DNA of 64,000 bases from Trebouxia sp. TZW2008 (lineage: Eukaryota; Chlorophyta; Trebouxiophyceae; Trebouxiales; Trebouxiaceae): NCBI GenBank assembly GCA_002118135.1, contig BDIU01000325.1, positions 81,416-145,415 of the forward strand. Direction: 5' to 3'. Position numbers and translations under genes: made by a program. The notes beneath the pieces are model-generated. The model made no database searches. It was not told where the DNA came from and worked only from the letters and a program-made list of their open reading frames with translations. Below, in pieces: positions 1 to 10,973 of the stretch. Within the stretch, counting starts at the first letter, position 1, and each line of letters begins with the position of its first letter.

Positions 1-3000
1 ACATAGCAGCAAATACAGAGGCATGCACACAGTTTTGAAAAGGCTTGGTGTCTGACCTGACTCTGAGTCTTCGTCAAGGCTGAGTGCGCTTCTGAGTGTG
101 AGCCATGCTGCTTGCAGTAGTCTGCCAACAGCAGCATCCCGCAACCAGGGTGGCTCGACTCAAATCATCAGTAGACAGAGCAGGCATTAAGATGCCTCAG
201 AAAGAGCAGAATACAGGTGTCTGACCTGACTTTGGGCTTTCATCAAGGCAGAGTGTGCTTCTGAGTGCAGCCCATGCTGCTTGCAGTAGTCCGCCAGCAG
301 TAGCATGCTCCTGGTCGCCAGCCTCACACAGGCCTTGGGCCGCAAAGGATCCACAGAGTTGTAACGGTAGAAGGCCTCTCTGAAGAGGGATGTCACATCA
401 GACATGGGTGCACCTGTCATGAAGCTACTCAGCGCCAACATCTCCTGCAGCAAACAAGCACAAAGTGACCGCTGGGTTATGACTGAGCCGTATAAAACCT
501 TTCTCAATAGCTTGTGCAAATGCTGAATGAAGCAATGGTCGGGATTATGCAACAGATTGGGTGAGCGGGTGGGTGGATGGGAGGGTGCATGGGTACATGG
601 GACGCTGGGGTGGGAGCCTAGGTGGGCGCATGGGTGAGTGGGCCATGGAGGAAGACACGACAAAGCAAGCAAGGCGGCGATGACTGACTGAGCAATGTAA
701 CGCTGAGGGTATTGCACGTACCTGTACTCCTGCTAAGTGCTTCCAAGCCTTGTCAGTCTTGTAGTCACTAGCCAGCAGTTTCAGTGTTGACAGCGCAGTT
801 TCATAGTCCTGCATGACAAATGCCAGGTCCGCCAGCTGGCGCATCTGCCCCTCCACTGTGGCAGAACCATACTGGGATGAACCCCCTGGGCCCGCTTGAC
901 CACCCCTTGGGGTCTCAGATGCTGCGCTGCTTTTGCTGCGGAACAGAAATGTCTTCAGCTGATTGCGCAGTCCTCTTCGGCTGACTGTCACCTGCAGGTC
1001 ACTGCATTCATGTCGGAAACACGGCAGCGCTCCTTTCTGCTTTACAACAGCTTGTGTGCAATCGCTCAAGCAAAGATGGTGCTGGGTTGTCACATTGACA
1101 GCCACTGCATTGCACCATTGCATGCAGTTGTGAGAAGCAATATCACATGCTCCCGCTGTCAAGCAGCTTGTTGAGTGCTGTTTCAAACGCAACCTGCATC
1201 ATGTCAGGTGCATAAATCTGGCATTGATTGTTGTGTTCACACCTTTACCCAAAATCTCATTCAAAGTGCAACTCAGAGAACAATGACAATGAAGCTTGGC
1301 AACAGCTTACCTGATGATTGAGAGTCCTGACTCTGACCTCAAGATAGGGTAGCAGCACTCTGACCGCAAATTCCTCCAAGAATTTGGCTATGCTCTGCAT
1401 ATCTGTGGTGGACAGGCTGGCGCCATACCCCTGGGGGGGTATTGGGGGCCGCACCTGGGGTTCTCCTGCCAGCCAGATCAACTTGAAATCATTGTGCTAA
1501 ATATGTGCGGACATGACATGACTACAGCTGAGCTACATCTAAACTTTCCATTTTCAATGATGACAGTATAGAATGACACTAGTACTGTAATAGTATAACT
1601 GTGTGGAAACATATGCAGACGTTTTGAGGATGCTATCAAGATTTTGCGTGCATTTGCCTGAGTGTTATACTATGGTGAGCTGTCAGGGTGTAGACGGTAC
1701 CATCAAGGTGTGTGGAACATGCTGCATTGCAGATTGCAGCATCAACAGCATCTGATGTCATTGCTGCTGTGTTTGTGGACTACCACAGCTGCGTCTGGAG
1801 CTTTTTAAGTCCACAACCACAGCAGCAGTGACACTGCAACTGTCGGCACAAAGGCAGCATACCACACATCATGCAGGGACAGCGTCGAAGTTGCACTTGC
1901 AACGGGCCCATTGTGCCTGCCCTGACCCCTGATGCTGCTGCAGATTCACAATCAAGTCAAACAGCAGTGACTGCTCTGACCAGACTGTCTTTGCTGCATC
2001 TGTCAGCATACATGCAGAATGCCAGACAATATGCAGGGGCAGCATTGAAGGGGACTCTGTTCAAGGGACTGTTGTAATTGCCCCACCCCTAGTGTCACAA
2101 AGTTGCAACGAAGTCAAAATGCATTGATTGCACCAGATTTGCTGTCTTTGCTGCATCTGTCGGCACACAAGCAGAATGCCAGAAAGCCTGCAGGGGCAGC
2201 ATTAGAGGGGACTCTGTTCAAGGGGCTGTTATATTTGCATCGTCCCTGCTACGGTTACAGCTTTGCGAACAAGTCAGAAAGCAGGAAGCACACTGGCATG
2301 GCTGTCTTTGCTGCATCTGGCGGCACACAAGCAGAATGTTAGGCATCATGCAGGAGCAGCGTCAAAGCGGCTACTACATCTACCTGTCCCTGATGCATTC
2401 TACGCTTGGTAACCAACACAAACAGCAGTGACTGCGTCGGCAAGGGTGCACCAGCGACGCTGACACTTCTACATCTGTTAGCACACACAGAATGCCAGAT
2501 TTCATACAGAAACAGCATCAAAGCAGCAGTTCAAGGGACAGGTCGAGAGGGCATTTTCACAAAGGTAGGTTTAGAAGGGCATGCTGAAAGAAGCAGTTGT
2601 ACCTGCCCCACCCCCTGGCAAAGTGCCCCTGATGTGCGCCCTCCACAAGCCCTCATAGCCTATGCTGCTGTCCTTCTCTGCTTTGCCTGCCAGGTCCAGC
2701 ATGACAGAGTAAGAACGGCATGGATGATGCAGTGCAGGTGCTACGCAGCTGCATGTTGACAGAAAGGTGATGCAAACTGTAAACTCGAAGCCTGGCAAGA
2801 TGTGACTTGAGCCCCACTCCCACTGTGCACCTGTGCTGACATAGCGTACCAGTCATGAGGTTTTCGGCAAGGCAGCACCGCCAGGATTCATTGTGCCTGT
2901 ATGCAGCCTGAGGAGGTGGCAAGTGGTGGAGCCCAGGCTGGCCTGCAATGCTGTTTGTGCATGTGTTGGTGTGACAGCAAAGGCAAGCAACAGCTCAATG

Positions 3001-5076
3001 GTGTTCAAATGACTGTTAACGAGCATGTGAAGCCTGTGTTGACTCTAAGCAGAGTGGCAGGTGGAGGAGCCCAGGCTGGCCTGCAATGCGGTTTGTGCCG
3101 ATACAATGTTGAAGGAAAGGCAAAGAAAGATTGCACACACCCGTGTCGATTCTGAGGAGGTGGCAGGTGGTGGTCCCAGGCTGGGCTGCAATGCTGTTTG
3201 TACGCGTGCTAAGATCAAGCAAAAAGCAAACCACCGCTCAATGATGCATCAAAGAACTTTGTAGAACATGTCAGGTACCTGTGGTGATACCTGTATTGAT
3301 TCTGAGCAGGTGGCAGGTGGTGGAGCCCAAATTCGCTCGCCATGCCAGTTGTGCAGAGCTCAATGTCAGTGCCAAATGCAAAGCATACAACAGCTTAAGG
3401 ATGCTTGGAGGCTTGTCATTGAGCAAGTCACGTACCTGTGTTGATCCTGAGCAGGTGGCAGGTGGTGGAGCCCAGGCTGGATTGCAGCTGTCTCAACTTC
3501 TCCTCTGATCTGCCACCAAACACCATGTCAATGCGCTGAATTTCTCACTGTGCTGAACATGTAAATGCACTGAATATACAGATGCGCTTGACATGGGCAT
3601 AATAACATGAATTGACTAGAACTTTGCAACTCCCAACAGCATGTCAACACCGCAAAAATGGACAGAACAACAATGATTGGTCTTGTTTTTGCACGATCAA
3701 ACAGCATGTCAACGTATCAATACAATAAGCCCCAATTGGCCAACCCTTCTGAGACATTGGCAGCATCATTGTGCAGCAGCAGATTGCTGTTATGACATTG
3801 ATCATTCAAGACGTCTCTCACACTCACTTAGCAAACTCTTCTTGGGCATTTGCAGTATCACCACGCAGCAGAAAATTTGGATTGGTCTCAAAGTTGTTGC
3901 TATGACACTCACTTGGCAAAGGCTTCAGGAGCATTGGCCGCATCATCATGCAGTAGCAGGTAGTGCTTCAGAATCTGAGGTTCCATAAGGCCCTGCCGCA
4001 TGAGGGGCGGTATCGAGGCTGTTCTGAACAGCTCCCCATATGCTTTCACTGGGTCAGCCACGTGCGCATGCATCACCAGCAAGCCTGCAAGCACACTATG
4101 TGGTATGAGTTGCTGCTGTGCTGAACTTGAGTGTCAATGCAGGACTGACGAGAACCATAGCTTGTGTGAGATATCTCGTGTTGATGTTTATGCAATGTGC
4201 CGCCACGTGTTGGTAATGGGCAAGATAGGAATGTTGTGGCTTTGACTGGCAATCTGTCAGGAGCCAATGCATGCAGATTCTGAGTCACAGCTTTTGATTT
4301 TCGAGATTTGAAGCAAGCAGAGCAAAGACCTACATGCTACTGGATAGTCAAAGCTCTCATGATCTGAAAAGGCCAGCGTCCGTAGGTACTCCTGCTTATA
4401 CGCCTCAAACCAGGGTGTCTGCAAGTGCAGCTGACCTGCAATCAGAAGTTGTGTTTTTGTTGTCTGTCATACAGCAGCTAAATGCAGAAGCATCATGCAT
4501 GTATGCTTCTACCCATGTTTGTATGCATGTATGCATGCATGCTTCTGCGCATGCAAGCCTGCCGCACCTTGACTCACATCAAGTGGCACATTAGGAGCTG
4601 TATCTATTGGCACTTTTGTAGATGCTTCTGACAAAACCTTGTCCATGTATACATTTGCATCCTGTGTAGTGACACAACTATAGGTCAAGTGAGCTCTTCA
4701 ACAACGACATGACATTCGCCTGGGATTGCAATATTGTTGCAAACCTCATCTCTGGGTGCAAACATGTTCTGGCAGTGATAGAAGCGAAGCTTGAGCTCTT
4801 TAATGCGATATGATTGCTCTCCGACAGTTCTGACCGGGACTGCAGAGCGCGCATCGTCTGATGTAGGCAATATAAGCATCGCAACTTGCTCAGCTGCATT
4901 GTGTTGTTGATCGTGCGGCTGAGCATACCGCTCAGATGGTGAAAGAAACCATACGGACGCAACATGTCGACGACTGTCAGTCCATTGTGCTGCGCCACCG
5001 ATGCCTCAGCTTCAGCCGACGACACCACCATCACCACTGGCGTAAACGCCTCCATTATCCAGTTGCGGAAGTCCAT
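1..5076 (-). CDS. TRAPPC8: TRAPPC8/Trs85-like TRAPP complex subunit (N-terminal part, runs off the left edge)
   Basis: The product is a subunit of the TRAPP tethering complex, which acts in ER-Golgi traffic and autophagy. Eight exons join in phase: 5076-4929, 4839-4714, 4435-4334, 4084-3913, 3509-3436, 1465-1311, 991-722 and 444-226, giving 422 residues. The N-terminus has the family signature of a 'PVVMVVSSAEAEASVAQHNG' strand followed by VVDMLRPYG, then PVRTVGEQSYRIKELKLRFY. Further on come LAFSDHESFDYPVACLLV and MEPQILKHYLLLHDD, both close to plant and animal TRAPPC8. AWKHLAGVQEML and the RRGLRNQLKTFLFR stretch match the plant protein. The start is the ATG at 5076, just before the conserved strand. 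The 1.97-kb intron 3435-1466 holds two tandem arrays. The C-terminal half lies outside the window. The family call rests on recalled motifs, but several independent blocks agree and phases match at every junction. Confidence 0.9.
46..306 (-). repeat. Tandem duplication of the 3' part of a TRAPPC8 exon with its splice donor
   Basis: The real exon (444-226) ends KAQSQ followed by a GT donor. About 169 bp further downstream in the gene (46-139), the last 27 codons plus the donor recur as MLLLADYCKQHGSHSEAHSA and the following ALTKTQSQ. Most changes keep the reading frame. The copy is either a duplicated exon or an intronic relic; its acceptor side is not clear. Confidence 0.8.
1815..2620. repeat. 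Intronic tandem array, about five units of 155-170 bp
   Basis: The core 'ctttgctgcatctgtc' and the phrase 'aggggactctgttcaa' recur at roughly 1985, 2142 and 2305. Weaker copies lie near 1830 and 2460. The array lies in the TRAPPC8 intron 1466-3435. I could not match this unit to a TRAPPC8 exon, so unlike its neighbour it may be an ordinary minisatellite. Confidence 0.75.
2906..3509 (-). repeat. Five-copy array of a TRAPPC8 exon 3' end plus donor
   Basis: The coding copy is the exon 3509-3436 (SEEKLRQLQSSLGSTTCHLL, then RINT and the donor). Four diverged copies of the GSTTCHLLRI(D/N)T end follow inside the intron near 3305, 3158, 3050 and 2914, spaced 105-148 bp. The copies at 3305 and 3158 keep a GT donor, while those at 3050 and 2914 have GC at that place. 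Only the outermost copy gives the correct phase to the next exon at 1465. Confidence 0.85.
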
Positions 5077-5554
5077 TTCGACGTATAGTCCGGCAGAGTC
5101 AGACCGAAGAGATCAATGCCTTTGCCACATCTGAAGCTGTTCGAAAACGGTACAGCTCAGATTGCTGCTGAATCGATGCACTTTGCTTTTTGAGAGGGTG
5201 ATGGTGCCATCAAATTGGCTCAGCGCGATGTACTTTGCTGCATAGCGCAAATAGGTCAACGCAGTTGCAGAGAGAGCACCGATGAGCAAGAAGAAGCACA
5301 TAACAGGCAATTCACAAGTTGTACAGGCTGATTGCTTCTGTGCAGCAAAGCAACAAGTAACTTTCGAGGAATTTTGCAGGTGTTTGCCCTGTGCTGCACG
5401 CAAGGGAATCAGTTGCATGGCAGAGCTTTGATCTGGCAGAACCTGCTGTTCAGTATGCATGTACGATGTCATGTCATATGTAACAGCATGCAACTCGACA
5501 ATGAACAATGAATCTGTACCCAGTATATGTGTAACTAGGCGTGACGGTTACTGG

Positions 5555-5764
5555 ATGATTTTTGAGGCCAAGAAGGAGCTGCAGCAGTACCTCACTTGTA
5601 TCAACCCAATCTATGCAAAATACACAGAGAATCTGTGGGCGAACGAGGTCAACTCCATTTCTCGGCTGGGAGACGCTTCTTTGACAGTCTTGCAAGCATG
5701 TGGCGTTGAGAATCCAGTTCATGCTGGCAACATCATTGCTCAGTCACAGGCACCAGGCAAGTAG
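5555..5764 (+). CDS. Small SAM-like domain ORF, unassigned
   Basis: The 69-aa ORF begins MIFEAKKELQQYLTCINPIY and continues with TENLWANEVNSISRLGDAS and LTVLQACGVENPVHAGNII. The alternating LW..EV..I..LG.....L...GV..P.HA.NI pattern resembles a SAM-type helical bundle. It could equally be one exon of a larger gene: a possible acceptor lies at 5537-5538 (ag before GCGTGACGG, 16 bp upstream of the ATG), and a GTAG at the 3' end might be a donor. It lies between the divergent starts of TRAPPC8 and the 3' end of the HNH gene. I found no clear partner exons. An opposing Cys-rich ORF (5508-5113) with a hydrophobic stretch (VMCFFLLIGALSATALTYL) overlaps the TRAPPC8 upstream region and is not called. 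Confidence 0.35.
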   Translation: MIFEAKKELQQYLTCINPIYAKYTENLWANEVNSISRLGDASLTVLQACGVENPVHAGNIIAQSQAPGK

Positions 5765-6826
5765 TCCTCTAATTTATCCATTGTGTGACAAGTTAACACC
5801 TACTTGCTGCATCTGTGAGCACAGCGACTTCACAATGCATTCACAGCTGGATAATGAGCACTTTGTTGGACCTGCTGCAGTAATTTGAAGAGTTGCACAA
5901 AATGACATGCGCTGCCTCTCAAAGGTCCAGCTCATCAGCCTTTCAATTTTGCTACTCACTTGGGCTGGAACCGTGTCTCACAAAGTGTGTGCAAGCTTGT
6001 GCCCGAGGCTAGTTCATGTCTTCTAAACCTTGACCAATACAGCCTGATTGACTCATGGCTCAAGCAGCTGATGTGTAGCTTGCAAGCATTGAGTGAGCGC
6101 AACGTACCACATCAAACATAATCTATCTGCCTGTGGATTGCAATTCACATTGTCATATGTCAAAACGCCTAGCTATGATGGTCAGTTGCACATTTCTTTT
6201 GGCATCCTTATTCTGGCATCAGCAGCTGGTTGCTGCAGCTGACTAAGCTTATGCAAGCTGCCCTTCAGCAGCTTGGAAGCACAGGCAACCCATGTCTTTT
6301 GCGATGTCCTTGGCAGATCACAGTCTAGCCGTCATGGATGCTTTGTTTGCACCTTTTGTGTACGGTAGCGAACAGTTTTATGGTGGTAACAGAATCGCTT
6401 CCGAGCACAGTTTCGGGCGCCCTGCGCCTGACTTCTTGCGCCTTGAGACAATGCAGCCTCTGCACTGATGTTATTGTATGTATAGTATCATGTATCACGT
6501 ACAGCTAAAGACTACAGAACCAGGCATCTTCCGGGCATCCTCAACCTCACGACATTTGGGATTCTGTCCACAAATGACTGCACCCATGACCTGCAACGTG
6601 AGAATCCTCATGTCTCATTATGTTTGCTCATGCTAGCGAGCGCTTGTTTGGGTATGCACCAGCTTTTGTATGGCGTTACATGGCTTTAGCAGATGTATCT
6701 ATACAAATCTAATAGAGTATACAAATACGCCCAAAACGGCTGATACAACATATTCGGTAAATTACATGACAAAGCTAAAGTGCATGTCAAACCTGGATAA
6801 ATATCCTTCGCCATTACACATGCACC
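5765..6826. other. Region without a supported gene
   Basis: I see no convincing exon. On the minus strand a TGTAA motif lies around 6760, about 60 bases past the HNH stop. That is a plausible green-algal polyadenylation signal. Confidence 0.4.
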
Positions 6827-8341
6827 TTAATGCATGGAGTTATACCAAATTCTCAGCTTCTCAGACAACTCCATGCCTTCAGTAAGATAGTCTTCAAAAT
6901 TCCATGAGGCTGGCTGCCACCCGTGTCGGATTGCGTACGTTCTAGCTTGCCTTGCCTGGAAATTGAGGACTCTCTTGTATGGGCGCGGAGGCCTTCCAGG
7001 GTCAAACTCCAATGCTCGGTTGTCAATATCTTGGAAAGTAAGGTTTTGTAGTAGGTGGGGTGGGCTCCTCCAATCTGTTCCCATCTTATCCCGACCAATG
7101 TCAACCAGCTTCTTCATCAAAATGCTTGGGTCCGTTATCTTGGCAATAAACTTGTCAGAGTTTTTGTCAAATGTAAAGCACAACCGTGAGGTGTCAAATG
7201 CCCACTCTATAGGCTTCCACACAGGCAACCCATTCTTGACATCATTGATGTTATCAAATCCAAGCAAGTGAACATACTCAAACCATTCCCACTTGAACAA
7301 GTGGGAGACAATGACCGTAGAGGATGGCAGGACAGCATTGGTGAGCAGACACCAACACTTGCTACCTTGCAAAGCTCCATAGCCGGATTTGACACTCCTG
7401 CTGAAAAGTTGTGCCCCAGGATTGGTTTTGCATGTCACCTTCCCCTCAGTGTACATAAATCTGTCCAGCGGTAGCGCACTGTGAACTTGTAACAGACTCT
7501 TGATCTCATTCAAAGCCAGCAGGACTTCATTAGAGGCACCCGCATAACACAATGTATTGCAGTTTGCTATGCTGAACAGTAAGCATTCACCTAAAAAGGG
7601 CTTTGCAAACACAGCTTCCCAAGGGGAATGCAGTGGTGGGGGGTGTGCGCTTGCTCCTGTGACACTACACATAAACCATGCTTGCTGACCATGCCACTAG
7701 GGCATAAGCGACACACATGGCTTTGCAATACTGACTTGCATGCATTCAGGCGTGAAGCATATGCATGCTGACAGTCGTTTGAGTTGGAAACAGCAAACTG
7801 GTACACAAGCTCAAAGGCCTAGCTGAGCAACGCTTGAAGAGGCAAACATCAAATTTTGTGCCATGCTAAAGCTGAGGTGCACGCATGCCCAAACATTGTC
7901 AGAAATTGTGTCAAGTAATCTCTCTAACGGATGCAGTGAAACAAGACTACACGGCTATGCATGTAATCAGACACGACTGCTGTGTAACACTGCTGTGTAA
8001 CACTGCCGTGTAAACCTTGCTGTGATGCCAGAATGTGATTTGGTCACATTATCGGGGAGGGCCCAGGGAGACAGCAACATACCTGCGTTCTGTGGACAAA
8101 CGATCTTGATGCGTAGTGGGTCTCCCTCAGGTCCTGGCAGATCATCAGGGTCGTCCCACCTGAGCCATAGCTGACCATCCCAAAAATACAGCTTCCCATT
8201 TTTGGGCACATCACTTATATTCATGACTTGTTGTCTTAGATCATTCTTTGACTGCCATGTGGCCCTGAAGCCGGGTGCTCCAGTACCCACATCAGCATCT
8301 GGTGCATTATCAACCCCATACTGCACCCTTCTTCGAGCCAT
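6827..8341 (-). CDS. HNH endonuclease domain protein (HNH_2 type), two exons
   Basis: Exons 8341-8083 and 7656-6827 join in phase 1 and give 362 aa. The N-terminal exon (from MARRRVQYGVDNAPDADVGT) has a Trp-rich strand pair (LYFWDGQLWLRWDDPDDLPG). The second exon contains the nuclease core. This is CWCLLTNAVLPSSTVIVSHL with the first catalytic-type His, then GFDNINDVKNGLPVWKPIE and WAFDTSRLCFTFD. That order (C.lT, vSHL, D.N...NGLP, E.aFD) is the HNH_2 layout. The second HNH position is Glu instead of His, a variant I recall from fungal and algal members. The tail is charged (FEDYLTEGMELSEKLRIWY). The start could also be the upstream ATG at 8389. The substrate is unknown. Such genes are often found as lineage-specific families, some linked to mobile DNA, but nothing here proves mobility. 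Confidence 0.72.
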
Positions 8342-9946
8342 GCTAGCCTCCCTGTTCAAACAGCAATCCTGGTCAGCCTTTGTCAACATAAGGAAGTAAG
8401 ATTACAGCGACTTCAGCAGGTAAACACAAGTTGAGCACCAGCTTTAGCCAGTATGCAGTGCTTGCATTGATCCTGATGCATCATCAAGCATCCTAAGGGC
8501 TTTGTGCTGGTTGCTTGCAACACACAATGCACTGCATAATGGTTTGCAACATTGCTATGTACTAATTGTTGTGGTCATGGTGATAAGGCCTCCTTGCTCA
8601 GCTGCTGCCTAGTGCTGCTGAGGCTTGTCATGGGCTATCAGTTTGCAGCTTGCGCACGCACCACCGGGTAACACAACACACCTTTCGACTGATGTGTTGA
8701 CCAAGAGTCAGCACTCGAGACGCAAATGGCCTCACTGGAAGTCCATGTTCTCTGCAAGCAGCAGGACAAAGTCCTGCAACAAGTGATTGCAAGTGTTTCA
8801 ATAGGTAGAGCGCTCAGCAAGCACTCTGCCTGAAGCATCTGTGACTTTAAACAAGCTCAGAGACAGGGAAGACACTAGAGGCAGCCATCTCAGTACAGAT
8901 GGCAGCAGCATGGCAATACTGCATAAGCAACGTGGGGTTCACAGCTTACGGACCATGAACTTCTGTTACGCAGTGCTCGCTCACCACAAGCAAGCTTGCT
9001 GGAGCGCGCTGCAACGTTTGATGTGTCAAGTCACCCCTAAGGCCCTGCCACAGAAGAGCATCCACGTGGGGAGTGGCAAAGAACGTGGCGGATCAAAACC
9101 CGAAGCGTTCCTGAGCGCCGATACAAGTAGAGTCGTGGCATCGATGTAGAGCGCCGTTGCTGTCACGGTTACTGGAGCTACGATTCCAAGCAGGCCGTAT
9201 CCTCCACCCGGTGGCCCAACATCGTCGCCGTGAAAATCTGTGCTTGGGCTTGAGGTGTTCTTTCCTCCGCCGCCTCCGTAGCCTGCAGAGCAAGTGAACT
9301 CAGTGAGGCGGTCGGTCACCGCAACACCCGCATCCGAGACGTTTCAACAATTCACACAACGAGGCCGAGAGTGCGGCAATGAAGAAGCTTGCTTATTGCG
9401 TCTGCTGTTGGCACGCGTGCAACTATTGCACCGATGCAGCAACACGAGCTGATGACGGTATGGCTGCAGACTACACTGCAAAGTGGGCATATAACAGCAA
9501 GCGCATGTATGCGAGGATGGTCAACGGCGTTGACTCAACGCGTGGGCGATATCGAGCAGCTTGCACCACAGGATCGCGCCGCCACTTGCACAAAGCTACG
9601 ATGTGAGCCCGACAGAAGCATGTGAAGTGCGAGCGCCTCGCGCTGCAGTGCAAATTCGGCAAACGGTCTCAACCTTAGCAAATTTGCATGTCTAGCCAGG
9701 GCTGCATTCCCTGCTGGCCATGTCTCGCCCCCCCACGAGGCCTCTTAGGAGATCCAAACTGCCTCTGCAGATTTTTGAAAGTCAGCCTGGCAGCATGCTT
9801 TGTCCAGCTCCCGACCTCATCATTTTCTGGAGGTGAAAAAAGCTTCCGCCTGCGTGTCGCACAGACCATTTTGCTTCAGCAACAGCAAGTTGATCATGAT
9901 GCAGCAGCAAGATTGTGTTGACAGCACCAGAGCAAGCTTGCATGCC
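8342..9946. other. Mostly unassigned; possible Gly-rich exon on the minus strand
   Basis: The best candidate is a minus-strand exon of about 9290-9026. It follows an acceptor (tctgcag) and begins GYGGGGGKNTSSPSTDFHG. It then has a hydrophobic run (YGLLGIVAPVTVTATALYI) and ends at a stop. The surrounding DNA (9300-9660) is richer in CpG than the flanks, as gene starts here tend to be, but I could not find a first exon. A short plus-strand reading at about 8700-8810 is weakly coil-like and is not called. Confidence 0.25.
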
Positions 9947-10121
9947 CCCTGCGTTAAGACACACCGGATCCCAAAACCCTCTGTTGCAAAACGCAAAATC
10001 ACCCTAAAACCCTAAACCCTATAGCCACCCTAACTCCCCTAACAAAATTTTCAAAGTTCAAAATTTTTTAGGGTTTTGCAAAACCCTGCGCGCTCAGATC
10101 CGGTGTGTATTAACGTCAGGG
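9947..10121. mobile_element. MITE-like inverted-repeat insertion with telomere-like interior
   Basis: Left arm 9947-9970 and right arm 10097-10121 are near-perfect inverted copies of about 24 bp. They share CCCTG, then CGTTAA, then ACACACCGGATC, with one indel and one substitution. Just inside, both arms carry inverted 'ttgcaaaac' and 'aaaccct' blocks. The centre has CCCTAAA-type motifs around 10000-10020 and TTAGGG at about 10069. At 175 bp it is non-coding. A target-site duplication is not clear, so the superfamily is unknown. Confidence 0.65.
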
Positions 10122-10468
10122 CTTGCCAACTTTTTTTGCTTATCGTGTTTTGTTTTTGTTGTCGCTCATGACTTACAATGATACAATCACACAGTTCGGT
10201 TGATTGAATTAGAGTTTGCAACTTGTGGCACATGCGATTAGACTTGTTGTCTAGCTGAAGCATGTAAAATTACTCTCTCTCTCATGCACTGCACTTGATC
10301 GATCAAGATATCTGTGATGCCGCATGATCACTAGGCTCACAAGGCAGTCTCAGCATGTGCTGCACACTGAAGTTGCAGCTGCTTGCTACAGATCATGCAT
10401 GTAAGTAATTGCATTGGACGTGTGCTAGTTCATGAAGACTTGTTGTGATTCGGATGCTGGCAATCCCA

Positions 10469-10482
10469 TCGGTATATACCGA
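10469..10482. other. Perfect 14-bp palindrome in a gene-free stretch (10122-10973)
   Basis: TCGGTATATACCGA is fully self-complementary. It lies downstream of the kinase gene stop in about 850 bp of A/T-richer DNA where I see no gene. It could be a protein-binding site or chance. Confidence 0.4.
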
Positions 10483-10973
10483 ACATCAAAGCTGCTGTTA
10501 CATTAAATGATAGAAATTTTCTAAACTCAAATGCAGATCCAGAAGCCGGCACCAATGCTGTCAAAGTCTCCCGTAAGTGTGTATTTGATACAGTTTGATG
10601 TGACTTATGCAGTCTAAATCAGTTCACGCAGTGACATGTGTGGGTACCCATATTGCGTTACAATCTGATCAACAAAATTTTGCAGATCTAGAGAACTCAA
10701 CAAAGTCTTTCTACAGCAAAATCTGGAACACAACACCTATTTTTATGATCAACACCCCTGGCTGATCAGGCTGTCACCTGCTCAAACACTCTCAAGCAAC
10801 AAACGAATTCTACTAAACAAATTGCAGAACCTCAACTCCTACATCAAATGCAAAAAGGTCACACTATGCCCATTTATCAGTAAGACTCATACTGGTACAC
10901 ATCAATTGATTCAACTCTGAATCTACACTGAAGGAATGTGTTTTGATCATGCGCAAGCTTGCTCTGGCAACTC

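Noticed and set aside
10000..10020. Chromosome end or fusion point
   Set aside because: Only a few CCCTAAA-type units, enclosed in a short inverted-repeat element with genes on both sides.
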